Shown: positions 1 to 8,806 of the stretch, one piece after another
Layout: every line of letters begins with the position of its first letter
Numbering within the stretch: position 1 is the stretch's first letter
DNA from: Futiania mangrovi
Lineage (GTDB): Bacteria > Pseudomonadota > Alphaproteobacteria > Futianiales > Futianiaceae
DNA: 64,000 bases
NCBI RefSeq assembly: GCF_024158125.1
Contig: NZ_JAMZFT010000004.1
Location: forward strand, 218,359-282,358
Direction of reading: 5' to 3'
Position numbers and translations under genes: made by a program
The notes under the pieces: model-generated
Told to the model about the DNA's origin: nothing
Seen by the model: the letters and a program-made list of their open reading frames with translations, nothing else
The model's database searches: none

Positions 1-110
1 TCCGCGTGAGGGCCGATCACGTCTATGCCTTCGAGGAGGTGGCCCGCGCTCATGCAGACCTCGAGGCCGGGCGCACGACGGGCTCGGTCGTGCTGACGCT
101 CGAAGGATGA
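1..110 (+). CDS. C-terminal fragment of a quinone oxidoreductase / zinc-type alcohol dehydrogenase-like protein
   Basis: The open frame enters from the left edge (first full codon at base 3) and stops at TGA 108-110. The last residues include HVYAFEEVARAHADLEAGRT followed by GSVVL, the usual C-terminal end of the NADPH:quinone reductase branch of the medium-chain dehydrogenases, where the helix before the last strand carries an A-H-x-x-L-E-x-G pattern. Only about 35 residues are visible, so cofactor and catalytic regions cannot be judged. The DapA-family gene downstream is on the same strand, 86 bases away. Confidence 0.6.
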   Translation, partial: RVRADHVYAFEEVARAHADLEAGRTTGSVVLTLEG

Positions 111-196
111 ACCTTGCGGCCTGCCGGGGGATGGATAAGCGCACCCGGACCTGCCATCCTGCTCGGAACCGCGTGGAACAGCGATGGGGAAAAGGG

Positions 197-1120
197 ATGA
201 CATCACAGGACCGGTTTTCGGGCGTGCTCGCGCCTGTGGTCACACCGTTCGGGCAGGATCTTGCGCCCGACGCGGCGCGCCTTGCCGCACACTGCAAATG
301 GCTGGTGTCGCATGGGGTGCGGCTCGCCGTTTTCGGAACGAACAGCGAAGCCAACTCCATGTCCGTCGGGGAGAAGCAGGATCTGCTCGACCGGCTGGCA
401 GGCAGCGGGGTCGAGCCCGCCGACATGATGCCGGGCACCGGCGCCTGCGCGCTGAGCGATGCGGTGGCGTTGACCGCGCATGCGGTGCGCCTCGGATGTG
501 GCGGCGTGCTGATGCTGCCGCCCTTTTACTACAAGGGCGTGCCGGAAGACGGGCTCTATCGCTATTACGCGGAGGTGATCGGCCGGGTCGGTGCCGATGG
601 CCTGCGCATCTATCTCTACCACATCCCGCACCTGACCGGCGTTCCGATCACGCTGGGCCTGATCGAGCGGCTGGTTCGCGACTTCCCCGGCACCGTGGTG
701 GGGATCAAGGACAGTTCCGGCGACTGGGCGAACACGCAGGCGATGCTCGACCGGCAATGGGACGATTTCGCGGTCTTCGTGGGGTCGGAGGATTTCCTGC
801 TGCAGGGGATGCGCAACGGGGCCGTTGGATGCATCTCCGCAACTGCCAATGTGAACCCGCAGGCCATCGCCCGGCTTGCCGCGCACTGGCGCGATGCGGA
901 CGCGGACGCTGCCCAGGCAGACCTGTCGGCCGTGCGGAAGATCTTTCAGCAGCGCCCCATGATCCCGGCGATGAAGTACGCCATCGCGCACTATGGCAGC
1001 GATCCCGGCTGGACGCAGGTGCGCCCGCCGCTCGTCCCGCTTGGCAAGGCCGATGGCGAAGGCCTGATCGCCGATCTCGACACCGCTGGCTTCGGCGCTC
1101 TCGCCGGCGTCACCGCCTGA
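197..1120 (+). CDS. Dihydrodipicolinate synthase (DapA/NAL) family aldolase
   Basis: A 307-residue class I (Schiff-base) TIM-barrel aldolase or hydro-lyase. The substrate-carboxylate loop reads GTNSE (47-51) where DapA has GTTGE, the barrel tyrosine is Y141 in YLYHIP, and the Schiff-base lysine is K171 in GIKDSSGDW. I chose ATG 197 over an upstream ATG at 107 because a purine-rich GGGGAAAAGG lies just before it and the family normally begins a few residues before the VTPF motif, seen here at 15-18. True DapA usually keeps GTTGE and sits with biosynthetic genes. The changed loop and the oxidoreductase neighbour suggest a catabolic 2-oxo-acid aldolase or dehydratase. Substrate unknown. Confidence 0.85.
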   Translation: MTSQDRFSGVLAPVVTPFGQDLAPDAARLAAHCKWLVSHGVRLAVFGTNSEANSMSVGEKQDLLDRLAGSGVEPADMMPGTGACALSDAVALTAHAVRLGCGGVLMLPPFYYKGVPEDGLYRYYAEVIGRVGADGLRIYLYHIPHLTGVPITLGLIERLVRDFPGTVVGIKDSSGDWANTQAMLDRQWDDFAVFVGSEDFLLQGMRNGAVGCISATANVNPQAIARLAAHWRDADADAAQADLSAVRKIFQQRPMIPAMKYAIAHYGSDPGWTQVRPPLVPLGKADGEGLIADLDTAGFGALAGVTA

Positions 1121-1178
1121 CGGCGACGCCGGTCGCGCCTTCCGTATTGGAGGCGAGCGGTTGCCTGTGCGCGGGCGC

Positions 1179-1907
1179 TCAGCCGATGCGCGGCAGGAAG
1201 GCCGGCACGCGCGCGCGGTAGGCATGGTAGGTCTCGCCCAGTTCGGCGGCGAGGTCCGCCTCCTCGAACACCGTCGCGACCAGGACATAGGCGGCGACGC
1301 CCAGCGCGAAGACCATCTGCCCCACGGTCATGTGGGGGGTGAGCCATGGCGTCAGCATCCAGCCGAGGCTGATGGGGTGCCGGACCGCGGCATAGAGCCA
1401 GCGCGCGCAAAAAGGTGCGGGCTCCGTCCGTCTGCCGCGGACCTTGTCCCACACCTGCGCCAGGCCGAAGAAGCCGAAGTGCCCGATGTGGAAGGTCGCC
1501 GCGAACATGGCGCCCCAGACCGCGAGGTAGAGGGCGAGGATGGCCGCCGCCGCGACCGGCGAGACGACATGCCAGACCGTGACCGCGATCGGCTGCCAGA
1601 ACCAGACGAGCAGGCCGGTCGCCGCCACCGTCATGTAGAGATAGGTCGCGCGTTCGAGGTCCGGCGCAACGATCCGGGTCCACCAGGCCTTGAACCGCCG
1701 CCGTGCCGTCGCCGAATGGTGCAGGCCGAACAGGGCGATCAGGCCCAGATCGACGGCCACGGCTGTCCATGGGTCCCCCGCCGGGCCGGAATTGATGCCC
1801 TTCGGGACGGCGATATCGGCGAGGAAACCGACGAGATAGGCGATCGCGCCGAGCGCAAGCGTATAGGCAAGGCCCGCATAGGCGAGCCGCAGCGCACTGC
1901 GAAGCAT
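1179..1907 (-). CDS. NnrU/MddA-like integral membrane methyltransferase-fold protein
   Basis: A 242-residue membrane protein with about five or six hydrophobic segments. Near the C-terminus it has RHPISLGW and later EEADLAAELGETYHAYRARV, the pattern of the isoprenylcysteine methyltransferase/NnrU/MddA superfamily: an R-H-P turn for SAM binding, then a conserved E-E-x-x-L and a Y-x-x-Y helix. MddA makes dimethyl sulfide from methanethiol and NnrU is tied to nitric-oxide metabolism; the sequence does not decide between them. ATG 1907 was chosen because AAAGGAAAGG precedes it and the following residues form the first membrane helix. It lies 75 bases downstream of the SAM methyltransferase gene, probably in the same transcript. 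Confidence 0.75.
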   Translation of the reverse strand: MLRSALRLAYAGLAYTLALGAIAYLVGFLADIAVPKGINSGPAGDPWTAVAVDLGLIALFGLHHSATARRRFKAWWTRIVAPDLERATYLYMTVAATGLLVWFWQPIAVTVWHVVSPVAAAAILALYLAVWGAMFAATFHIGHFGFFGLAQVWDKVRGRRTEPAPFCARWLYAAVRHPISLGWMLTPWLTPHMTVGQMVFALGVAAYVLVATVFEEADLAAELGETYHAYRARVPAFLPRIG

Positions 1908-1982
1908 GGGAGGAACCTTTCCTTTGTGCGTAAGGTGCGGCCTCCGCCCCGGCAAGTGGCGAAGGCCGGCGCGTGCGTCGTT

Positions 1983-3065
1983 TCAGACGCGGGCGACGAA
2001 CCAGACATTGAGCGGGTCGTGCGGCAGGACGTGGCGGCGCACCTGCCCGAAGCCCGCCTCGTGCAGCATCGCCTCGGCCGTCTCCCAGCCCCACATGGTG
2101 CCGAGACCCTTGCCGCCCTGGCCGAGCGAGATCGGCGTGCAATGCACGCAGGAGATCGCGTAGAGCAGGGAGGCCATGGGGAAGGCGAGGTTGTTCTCGA
2201 GCTTCGCCGACCCGCCGATGTCCTGCATCAGGTAGACCCCGCCGGGGCGCAGCGCGCCCTTCAGGCCGCGGATCAGGGCTTCGGGATCCTTCTGGTCGTG
2301 GACCGCGTCGAAGGAGGTCACGAAGTCGAAGCAAGCCCGGTCCGCGAAGCCCGTGAGGTCGCGCGTCTCGAACCGGATATTGCCGAGCCCCGCCGCGCGC
2401 GCCCGGCGCGTGGCCGTCTCGATGGCGTCGGCACACAGGTCGTAGCCGGTGAATCGGCTCTGCGGGAAGCGTTCGGCGAGCGCGATCAGCGCCGAGCCCT
2501 GCCCGCAGCCAGCGTCGAGCACATCGATGCCGGCTTCCAGCCGCGCCTCGATCCCCGGCACCAGCGGCAGCAGGTGCTCGAACAGCGCGTCCGTCACGGT
2601 CTGGGCGCTGTCTTCCGCCATGATCTGGTGGAAGCAGGGATAGTCGCCGTAGGACGTGCCTTCGCCGGTCTGGAAGGTCGCGAGCGTGCGGTCCTGCACC
2701 GCGCCCATCAGCGCGATGTGCTGGGCGAACACCGCCATGTTGCCGAGCGGCGCGCCCCGGATCAGGCAGGCGGCATGTTCCGCGGGAAGCCGGTAAGTCC
2801 GGTGGGCCGGGTCGTAGCGGACGATGCCGCTCGTCACCATGCACGCGAGCCATTCGCGGACATAGCGTTCGGCCAGCGCGGCCTCCGCGGCGATCTTCTC
2901 GCTCGTCGCGGGCGGCAGGGCGGCCAGCGTGTCGAACAGGCCGAGGCGGTGGCCGACCGAGATCATCGCGGCGGTCGCGCCATGGTCGATGATCTCGCAC
3001 ATGCGGTCGAGGAAGCGCTCCGCCGCCGTGGCGTCGACGGTGGGGAAGGGGGTGATCTGGTTCAT
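1983..3065 (-). CDS. Class I SAM-dependent methyltransferase with N-terminal winged-helix domain
   Basis: A 360-residue soluble protein. Residues about 20-110 form a winged-helix dimerisation domain of the kind preceding O-methyltransferase folds (GLFDTLAALPPATSEKIA, then LAERYVREWLACMV). A Rossmann methyltransferase domain follows, with glycine-rich motif I VLDAGCGQGSALIALA and acidic motif II FTGYDLC. A later DFVTSFDAVHD matches the post-motif segment. Substrate not predictable; the architecture fits small-molecule methylation rather than rRNA. It is transcribed away from the GlxA-type regulator at 3175 across a 109-base gap, so that regulator may control it and the membrane protein after it. 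Confidence 0.85.
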   Translation of the reverse strand: MNQITPFPTVDATAAERFLDRMCEIIDHGATAAMISVGHRLGLFDTLAALPPATSEKIAAEAALAERYVREWLACMVTSGIVRYDPAHRTYRLPAEHAACLIRGAPLGNMAVFAQHIALMGAVQDRTLATFQTGEGTSYGDYPCFHQIMAEDSAQTVTDALFEHLLPLVPGIEARLEAGIDVLDAGCGQGSALIALAERFPQSRFTGYDLCADAIETATRRARAAGLGNIRFETRDLTGFADRACFDFVTSFDAVHDQKDPEALIRGLKGALRPGGVYLMQDIGGSAKLENNLAFPMASLLYAISCVHCTPISLGQGGKGLGTMWGWETAEAMLHEAGFGQVRRHVLPHDPLNVWFVARV

Positions 3066-3174
3066 CGGTCATCTCCGGTATGGTCGGTTGCGATGCGCCG
3101 GGGATAGGCCGCCCGGACGCCGCTCACGAGGGCGGTTCTGGACAGGAAGGGACCGAACCCGCCACACTGGCGCC

Positions 3175-4197
3175 ATGGACGCACGGAACGCCGCAGGTCC
3201 CTCGATCGCACTGCTCGCCCTACCGGAGAGCACGCCGGGCGCGCTGTTCGGTCTCTACGAGGTGTTCCTGTCGGTCGGGCGGACGTGGCAGGACCTGACG
3301 GGGGAACCGCCGGCGGGCGTGCCCTTTTCGCCGAAGCTAGTCGCGCGCGGGGGTGCACCCGTGGCGACCGCGCTCGGCATCCCGGTCCAACCGCACGAAG
3401 GGCTCGGCGACGCCGACATCGTCATCGTGACCGATCTCGCGCTGCCGCCGGGCGAAAGCCTCGCCGGGCGCTGGCCGGAGGAGGCGGCGTGGCTGCGCGC
3501 ACGCTATGAGGCGGGCGCGGTGATCTGTTCGGTGTGCACGGGCGCGGTCCTGCTCGCGGAGGCGGGATTGCTCGACGGGCTCAACGCCACGACGCACTGG
3601 TCTGCGGTCGATCTCATCCGGACCTGCTATCCGGGCGTCCAGCTCGTTCCCCAGCGGATCCTGACCGCGGCGGGCGACGGCGACCGCATCGTGACGAGCG
3701 GCGGTGCGTCGGCGTGGGAGGATCTCGCACTCTATCTCGTCGCGCGCTTCTCCAGCGGGACGGAGGCGGTGCGCATCGCCAAGATCTTCCTGCTCGGCGA
3801 TCATTCGGAGGGGCAGCTGCCCTTCGCGGGCGCACGCAAGGCGCGCCGCCACGACGACGCCCTCGTGGGCGATTCGCAAGCCTGGATCGCGGACAACTAC
3901 CACCGGCCGAACCCGGTCGCGCGCATGGTGGAGCGGTCGGGCCTGCCGGAGCGGACGTTCGTGCGCCGCTTCCGGGCGGCGACGGGCTATGCGCCGATGG
4001 ACTATGTCCAGACGCTGCGGATCGAGGAGGCCAAGCACCTGCTGGAGACGACCGCCCTGCCGGTCGAGGAGATCGCCGTCGAGGTGGGTTACGAGGACCC
4101 GAACTTCCTGCGACGCCTGTTCCGCCGCCGCGTCGGCATCACGCCCGCGAAGTACCGCCAGCGCTTCTCCCGCGTGGTGCGGATCGCCGCCGGCTGA
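3175..4197 (+). CDS. GlxA-family transcriptional regulator (DJ-1/PfpI domain + AraC helix-turn-helix)
   Basis: A 340-residue regulator. Residues 8-190 form a DJ-1/PfpI-like class I glutamine-amidotransferase fold with a nucleophile-elbow-like AVICSVCTGAVLLAEAGLL; C118 and C121 are both present, so the elbow cysteine is kept. The last 100 residues are an AraC/XylS double helix-turn-helix (VERSGLPERTFVRRFRAATG, then PVEEIAVEVGYEDPNFLRRL). ATG 3175 begins where family homology begins; the upstream in-frame extension is low-complexity readthrough. Divergent from the methyltransferase at 3065; members of this family often control the adjacent divergent operon. The inducer is unknown. Confidence 0.88.
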   Translation: MDARNAAGPSIALLALPESTPGALFGLYEVFLSVGRTWQDLTGEPPAGVPFSPKLVARGGAPVATALGIPVQPHEGLGDADIVIVTDLALPPGESLAGRWPEEAAWLRARYEAGAVICSVCTGAVLLAEAGLLDGLNATTHWSAVDLIRTCYPGVQLVPQRILTAAGDGDRIVTSGGASAWEDLALYLVARFSSGTEAVRIAKIFLLGDHSEGQLPFAGARKARRHDDALVGDSQAWIADNYHRPNPVARMVERSGLPERTFVRRFRAATGYAPMDYVQTLRIEEAKHLLETTALPVEEIAVEVGYEDPNFLRRLFRRRVGITPAKYRQRFSRVVRIAAG

Positions 4198-4206
4198 CGG
4201 GAGTGC

Positions 4207-5808
4207 TCAGACGGCGGGCAGGGCGGGTTCGAACGTGTCGGGGCTCGCCCGCCGCCAGCGGTCGAGATAGCCGAACCGGTCCTCCTCTCCGCGCAGCAGG
4301 AAACCCTCCGGCATATAGGGATAGACCTCCTCGCCCGTGACCATGTCGCGGTCGCGTTCCCGCATCAGCAGGTGATGGGGCAGAAATGCGCCGGGGTGGG
4401 AGAGGCCTGCCGCACCCGTCATCTCCGCCAGCGCCTTCAGCGTGTTCTGGTGGAAGCGGAACACGCGCTCCGACTTGTCGGGCACGTCGAGGGCGCGCTG
4501 GCGCAGCGTGTCCTGCGTGGCGACGCCCACGGGACAGCGGTTCGTATGGCAGGCCTGCGCCTGGATGCAGCCGACAGCGAACATGAAGCCGCGTGCGGAG
4601 TTTGCCCAGTCGGCGCCAAGCGCCAGCGCCTTGGCGATGTCAAAGGCGGTGACAAGCTTGCCCGATGCGCCGATCCTGATGCGCTCGCGCAGTCCCGTCC
4701 CGCGCAGGGTGTTGTGCGCAAACGTCATCCCCTCGATCAGCGGCATGCCGACGTGGTTGGCGAATTCGAGCGGGGCAGCGCCCGTGCCGCCCTCCTTGCC
4801 GTCGATCACGATGAAGTCCGGCACGACGCCGGTTTCCAGCATCGCCTTGACGATGCACATGAACTCCCGCCGGTGACCGATGCAGAGCTTGAAGCCCACG
4901 GGCTTGGCCCCGGACAACTCCCGCAGCCGCCCGACGAACTCCATCAGGCCGGTCGGGGTCGAGAACTCGGGGTGTGCGGAGGGCGAGACGCAATCCTGCC
5001 CCATGGGCACGCCGCGCGCCTCCGCGATCTCGGGCGAGATCTTGGCGGCGGGCAGCACGCCGCCGTGGCCGGGCTTGGCGCCTTGGCTGAGCTTCACCTC
5101 AATCATGCGGATCTGCGGGTCGGCGGCCTGGTCGCGGAACTTTTCTGCGTCGAACCGGCCCTCCGCGGTGCGGCAACCGAAATAGCCCGAGCCGATCTCC
5201 CAGATCAGGTCGCCGCCGCCCTGCCGGTGATAGCGGCTGATGCCGCCTTCGCCGGTGTCGTGCGCGAAGCCGCCCTTCTTCGCGCCGATGTTGAGCGCGA
5301 GGATCGCGTTGGCCGACAGCGCGCCGAAACTCATGGCCGAGATGTTGTAGAGCGACGCCTCATAGGGCTGGCGGCAGTCCGGCCCGCCGATGTGCACGCG
5401 GAAGTCATGGTCCGCGATATGCTTCGGCACGACCGAGTGCGTGATCCACTGGTATCCCGCGTCATAGACCCGGGCCCGGGTGCCGAAGGGGCGCTTGTCC
5501 TCCACGCCCTTGGCGCGCTGGTAGATGAGGGAGCGTTCGTCGCGCGAGAACGGTTCCTCGTCCTGGTCGCTCTCGATCAGGTACTGGCGGATCTCGGGCC
5601 GAATCCCCTCGAACAGGAAGCGCATGTGGCCGAGGACCGGATAGTTGCGCAGGATCGCGTGGCGGGTCTGCAGCAGGTCGCGCACGCCGAGGACGCTGAG
5701 CGCACCGAAGAACACGAGCGGTACCGCGAACCACGCGCTCAGGGCCAGTCCGACGAGTGACAGCACGGCAAGCACACACACGCCCGCGAACACGACATAA
5801 CGTTCCAT
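4207..5808 (-). CDS. Membrane-anchored FMN-binding glutamate synthase-like protein
   Basis: A 533-residue protein with two N-terminal membrane helices (about residues 3-40) and then the FMN/Fe-S central domain of glutamate synthase. Visible: [26 protein letters not shown] and a 3Fe-4S cluster signature C414-x5-C420-x4-C425 followed by PVGVATQD. It lacks the amidotransferase and GXGXG domains, so it is a stand-alone synthase core of the GltB2 type, often assigned to FMN-dependent oxidoreductases of unknown electron partner. ATG 5808 follows GGAAAG and opens directly into the hydrophobic anchor. It ends 10 bases from the convergent regulator gene. Confidence 0.88.
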   Translation of the reverse strand: MERYVVFAGVCVLAVLSLVGLALSAWFAVPLVFFGALSVLGVRDLLQTRHAILRNYPVLGHMRFLFEGIRPEIRQYLIESDQDEEPFSRDERSLIYQRAKGVEDKRPFGTRARVYDAGYQWITHSVVPKHIADHDFRVHIGGPDCRQPYEASLYNISAMSFGALSANAILALNIGAKKGGFAHDTGEGGISRYHRQGGGDLIWEIGSGYFGCRTAEGRFDAEKFRDQAADPQIRMIEVKLSQGAKPGHGGVLPAAKISPEIAEARGVPMGQDCVSPSAHPEFSTPTGLMEFVGRLRELSGAKPVGFKLCIGHRREFMCIVKAMLETGVVPDFIVIDGKEGGTGAAPLEFANHVGMPLIEGMTFAHNTLRGTGLRERIRIGASGKLVTAFDIAKALALGADWANSARGFMFAVGCIQAQACHTNRCPVGVATQDTLRQRALDVPDKSERVFRFHQNTLKALAEMTGAAGLSHPGAFLPHHLLMRERDRDMVTGEEVYPYMPEGFLLRGEEDRFGYLDRWRRASPDTFEPALPAV

Positions 5809-5946
5809 GGCGTGCTTTCCCCCGCTCGCTTCGTCCCTGACCGAACGGTAGCACCGCCGCACTCGCGCGACCAAGAGCGACCCATGCCGTTTGCCCGGAT
5901 GGCCTGCGTCCCTGTATGGATGGGAAAACAACAAGGGAGGCGGCCC

Positions 5947-6963
5947 ATGATCCCCTTTTCCATCCTAGACCTGTCGCCGATCTGCAAGGGCGATACCGCG
6001 GCGGACTCCTTCCGCAACACGCGCGACCTCGCGGTCCATGCGGAGGGGTGGGGCTATACCCGCTACTGGCTGGCCGAGCATCACAACATGCCGGGCATCG
6101 CGAGCGCGGCCACGGCGGTGGTCATCGGCCATGTCGCGGAGGCGACGAAGACGATCCGTGTCGGTGCGGGCGGGATCATGCTGCCGAACCATGCGCCGCT
6201 CGTCGTGGCGGAGCAGTTCGGCACGCTCGCCACGCTTTACGGGCCGCGCATCGACCTTGGCCTCGGGCGCGCGCCCGGAACGGACATGATGACCGCGCGG
6301 GCGCTGCGCCGCGGCCTCGACGGCAGCGACAATTTCCCGCACGACGTGGTCGAGCTGATGCGCTACCTGGCCGACGACACGGACGCGGGCGATGCAGGCC
6401 GGAAGGTGCGCGCGGTGCCCGGAACCGGCACCAACGTTCCCGTCTGGATCCTGGGGTCGAGCCTCTATGGCGCGCAACTGGCCGCGCACCTGGGGCTGCC
6501 CTATGCGTTCGCCTCGCACTTCGCGCCGGCCGCCCTCGACCAGGCGGCGGAAATCTACCGCGAGACGTTCCGCCCCTCGGCACATCTGCCAAAGCCGCAC
6601 TTCATGATGGCGATCAACGTCTATGCCGCGGAGACGGAAGCGGAAGCGCTGCGCCTGAAAAGCTCCCAGCAGCAGGGCTTCGCCAATCTTCGGCTCGGGC
6701 GCCCCGGCCCGCTGCCGCGCCCGGTCGACGACATCGCGGCGGTGCTGGGGGGCGCGACCCTCTCCATGGTGGAGCAGGCACTTGCCGTCTCCGCGACCGG
6801 CACGCCCGAGATGGTGCGCGCCGATCTTGCCGCGCTGATCGCCCGCTACCGGCCCGACGAGGTGATCCTTGCGGGCCAGATATTCGATCACAAGGCGCGG
6901 CTTGCGTCCTTCGAGATCGCGGCGGACGTCATGCGTGCGCTCGACGGGGTTGCGGCGGTCTGA
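5947..6963 (+). CDS. Luciferase-like (LLM class) flavin-dependent monooxygenase
   Basis: A 338-residue TIM-barrel oxidoreductase of the bacterial luciferase superfamily, of the short MsnO8-like type. It starts [12 protein letters not shown] and has [20 protein letters not shown], the AEHH segment that binds FMN phosphate and substrate in this class, then [22 protein letters not shown] and [16 protein letters not shown] 5947 is preceded by AAGGGAGG at ideal spacing. Members use reduced FMN supplied by a separate reductase. The upstream neighbour is divergent, so the gene is probably monocistronic. Substrate unknown. Confidence 0.88.
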   Translation: MIPFSILDLSPICKGDTAADSFRNTRDLAVHAEGWGYTRYWLAEHHNMPGIASAATAVVIGHVAEATKTIRVGAGGIMLPNHAPLVVAEQFGTLATLYGPRIDLGLGRAPGTDMMTARALRRGLDGSDNFPHDVVELMRYLADDTDAGDAGRKVRAVPGTGTNVPVWILGSSLYGAQLAAHLGLPYAFASHFAPAALDQAAEIYRETFRPSAHLPKPHFMMAINVYAAETEAEALRLKSSQQQGFANLRLGRPGPLPRPVDDIAAVLGGATLSMVEQALAVSATGTPEMVRADLAALIARYRPDEVILAGQIFDHKARLASFEIAADVMRALDGVAAV

Positions 6964-7003
6964 CGCGCGCATCCCGCGCCGGGCCGCCATGCCGAGGGGG
7001 AAA

Positions 7004-7045
7004 TTGACAAGGGCGCGCCCGCGTCCCTAACCTAACGGACGTTAG
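7004..7045 (+). promoter_or_regulatory. Promoter with TetR-type operator (site 1) upstream of the first crotonase gene
   Basis: A -35-like TTGACA lies at 7004-7009 and a TAACCT at 7028-7033, 18 bases on, may be the -10. The palindrome CTAACGGACGTTAG at 7032-7045 overlaps the putative -10 and start region. The same 14-base palindrome recurs at 10934-10947 and 11641-11654 (consensus CTAACGNRYGTTAG), next to and after the tetR-family gene at 10993. Repression by that regulator is inferred from position and repetition. Confidence 0.7.
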
Positions 7046-7125
7046 AAAACTGTCCCGCGCCGTGCCTGAAGGCAGAACGACAGGAACCGCAGGGACGAGG
7101 CGACCAGAGAAACGCAAGGGAAGGA

Positions 7126-7956
7126 ATGCCTGACATGGGTGGCAACGCCGGCGACCGCTACGCGGCCTATACCAAGCTGAAGATCGACTATCCGGCGGAG
7201 CGCGTGCTGCGCATCACCTTCAACCGCCCGGAAACCTACAACTCCGTCGACGCCGAGACGCATACCCAGATGACCGACATCTGGCGCGACATCGACCGCG
7301 ACCCGGACATCAACGCCGTGATTGTGACGGGCGCAGGCAAGGCGTTTTCGGCGGGCGGCGACTTCTCGCTGATCGAGCACATGACCGGCAACCACGAGGA
7401 ACTGATGAAGACGTGGAAGGAGGCCAAGGACCTCGTCTACAACGTCATCAACTGCAACAAGCCGATCATTTCCGCGATCAACGGCCCGGCGGCGGGTGCC
7501 GGGCTCGTCGTGGGCATCCTCGCCGACATCTCGATCGCCGGGAAATCGGCGAAGCTGGTCGACGGGCACCCCCGCCTCGGCGTCGCGGCGGGCGACGTGG
7601 CGGCGATCATCTGGCCGCTGCTGTGCGGCATGGCCAAGGCGAAATACTATTTGCTGACCTGCAAGCCCGTGTCGGGCGAGGAGGCCGAGCGCATCGGCCT
7701 CGTCTCCATGTGCGTGGAGGACGACAAGCTTCAGGAAACGGCGCTCGACATCGCGACCGACCTCGCCAACGGGGCGCAAAGCGCGATCCGCTGGACGAAA
7801 TACTCCCTCAACAACTGGCTGCGCCAGGCGGGGCCGATCTTCGACACCTCGACCGCGCTGGAGATGCTGGGCTTCATGGGCGAGGACGTCCGCGAGGGCG
7901 TGAAGTCGCACCGCGAGAAGCGCAAGCCGCAGTTCCGCAAGGACTGCCCGATCTGA
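7126..7956 (+). CDS. Enoyl-CoA hydratase/isomerase (crotonase) family protein
   Basis: A 276-residue crotonase-fold protein. Oxyanion-hole segments are [18 protein letters not shown] and [19 protein letters not shown]. The two glutamates used by classical hydratases are absent: the first site is V in AGLVVGIL and the second aligns with H in DGHPRLGV, so simple hydration is doubtful. An acidic residue in AAGDVAAI could substitute. The C-terminal tail [15 protein letters not shown] is family-typical and closes the CoA pocket. ATG 7126 is directly preceded by AAGGGAAGGA; ATG 7135 would have better spacing and cannot be excluded. It is the only gene behind operator site 1, and a shared hairpin follows it. 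Probably part of the CoA-ester degradation regulon. Confidence 0.88.
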   Translation: MPDMGGNAGDRYAAYTKLKIDYPAERVLRITFNRPETYNSVDAETHTQMTDIWRDIDRDPDINAVIVTGAGKAFSAGGDFSLIEHMTGNHEELMKTWKEAKDLVYNVINCNKPIISAINGPAAGAGLVVGILADISIAGKSAKLVDGHPRLGVAAGDVAAIIWPLLCGMAKAKYYLLTCKPVSGEEAERIGLVSMCVEDDKLQETALDIATDLANGAQSAIRWTKYSLNNWLRQAGPIFDTSTALEMLGFMGEDVREGVKSHREKRKPQFRKDCPI

Positions 7957-7980
7957 GACGACGGCCGAGCTGAAAAGAGG

Positions 7981-8004
7981 GGGCGGGCCTGCCGGTCCGC
8001 CCCT
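7981..8004. terminator. Bidirectional hairpin terminator between convergent crotonase genes
   Basis: GGGGCGGGCC and GGTCCGCCCC form a 10-bp stem (one G-T pair) around loop TGCC. On the minus strand the 3' flank reads CTCTTTTCAG, a T-rich tail. It lies between the stop codons of the genes ending at 7956 (+) and 8017 (-), so it can end both transcripts. Confidence 0.65.
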
Positions 8005-8016
8005 TCGCGTGTCAGC

Positions 8017-8799
8017 CTAATGCTGCGTGAAGCGGGGCGTGCGCCGTCCCTCGAAGGCTGCGAGGCCCTCGCTCACGTCGTCGCCCTGCAGATGCACGAT
8101 CACCGCGTCGCGCTCCATCCTGATGCCGCCCTCGAGCGGGCAGTCGAGACCCTGGCGCGCCAGCCGTTTCATCTCCGCGAGCGCCGGCCTGCTGCGCGTC
8201 GCGAGCGTGCGGGCATAGGTCATCGCCTCTTCCTCGAGGCTCGCGAGAGGCACCACCCGGTTGACGAGGCCGATGGAAAGCGCCTCGTCCGCCTCGATCC
8301 AGCGCGCGGTCAGCAGCAGGTCCATCGCCCGGCGCAGGCCGACGAGACGGGTAAGCCGCTGACTGCCGCCCCACCCGGGGACGAGGCCGAACTGCGCGTG
8401 CTGATCGCCGAAGCGCGCGACGTCTGCCGCGATGCAGACGTCTGCCGCGAGCATCAGTTCCAGCCCGCCCGCAAGGCACAGGCCCTGCACCGCGCAGACG
8501 ACGGGCAGGGGAGACGCCTCGAGCCCTGCCAACGTCGCGTTCCCGGTGTCGATGAAGGTCGCAAGCTTGCCGGCATCTGTGCGGATCCCCTTGACCTCGG
8601 CGAGGTCGGCGCCGGTGCAGAAATGCTTGCCCTGCGCGCGCAGGAGGATCGCCCGGACGGCTGGATCCGCCTCGAACCCGCGCCGCGCGGCGTCGATCGC
8701 CTCGTGCACCGCGCGGGAGAGGCAGTTGAACTTGTCGGGCCGGGCCAGCTCGATGACGCCGACGCCGTCCTCGCTCCAGGTCTTGACGGGTTCGCTCAT
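8017..8799 (-). CDS. Enoyl-CoA hydratase/isomerase family protein
   Basis: A 260-residue crotonase. Oxyanion-hole segments GKHFCTGADLAEV and VQGLCLAGGLELMLAADVC are intact and the first catalytic glutamate is kept (GGLELML). The position of the second aligns with H in FGDQHAQFGLVPGWGG, so this is a one-glutamate variant more likely to isomerise, hydrolyse or hydrate a non-standard ring or branched substrate. It is third in a minus-strand operon SDR, acyl-CoA dehydrogenase, crotonase, 7 bases after the dehydrogenase. The operon starts beside operator site 2, so TetR control is likely. Confidence 0.88.
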   Translation of the reverse strand: MSEPVKTWSEDGVGVIELARPDKFNCLSRAVHEAIDAARRGFEADPAVRAILLRAQGKHFCTGADLAEVKGIRTDAGKLATFIDTGNATLAGLEASPLPVVCAVQGLCLAGGLELMLAADVCIAADVARFGDQHAQFGLVPGWGGSQRLTRLVGLRRAMDLLLTARWIEADEALSIGLVNRVVPLASLEEEAMTYARTLATRSRPALAEMKRLARQGLDCPLEGGIRMERDAVIVHLQGDDVSEGLAAFEGRRTPRFTQH

Positions 8800-8806
8800 C
8801 GCCGCC

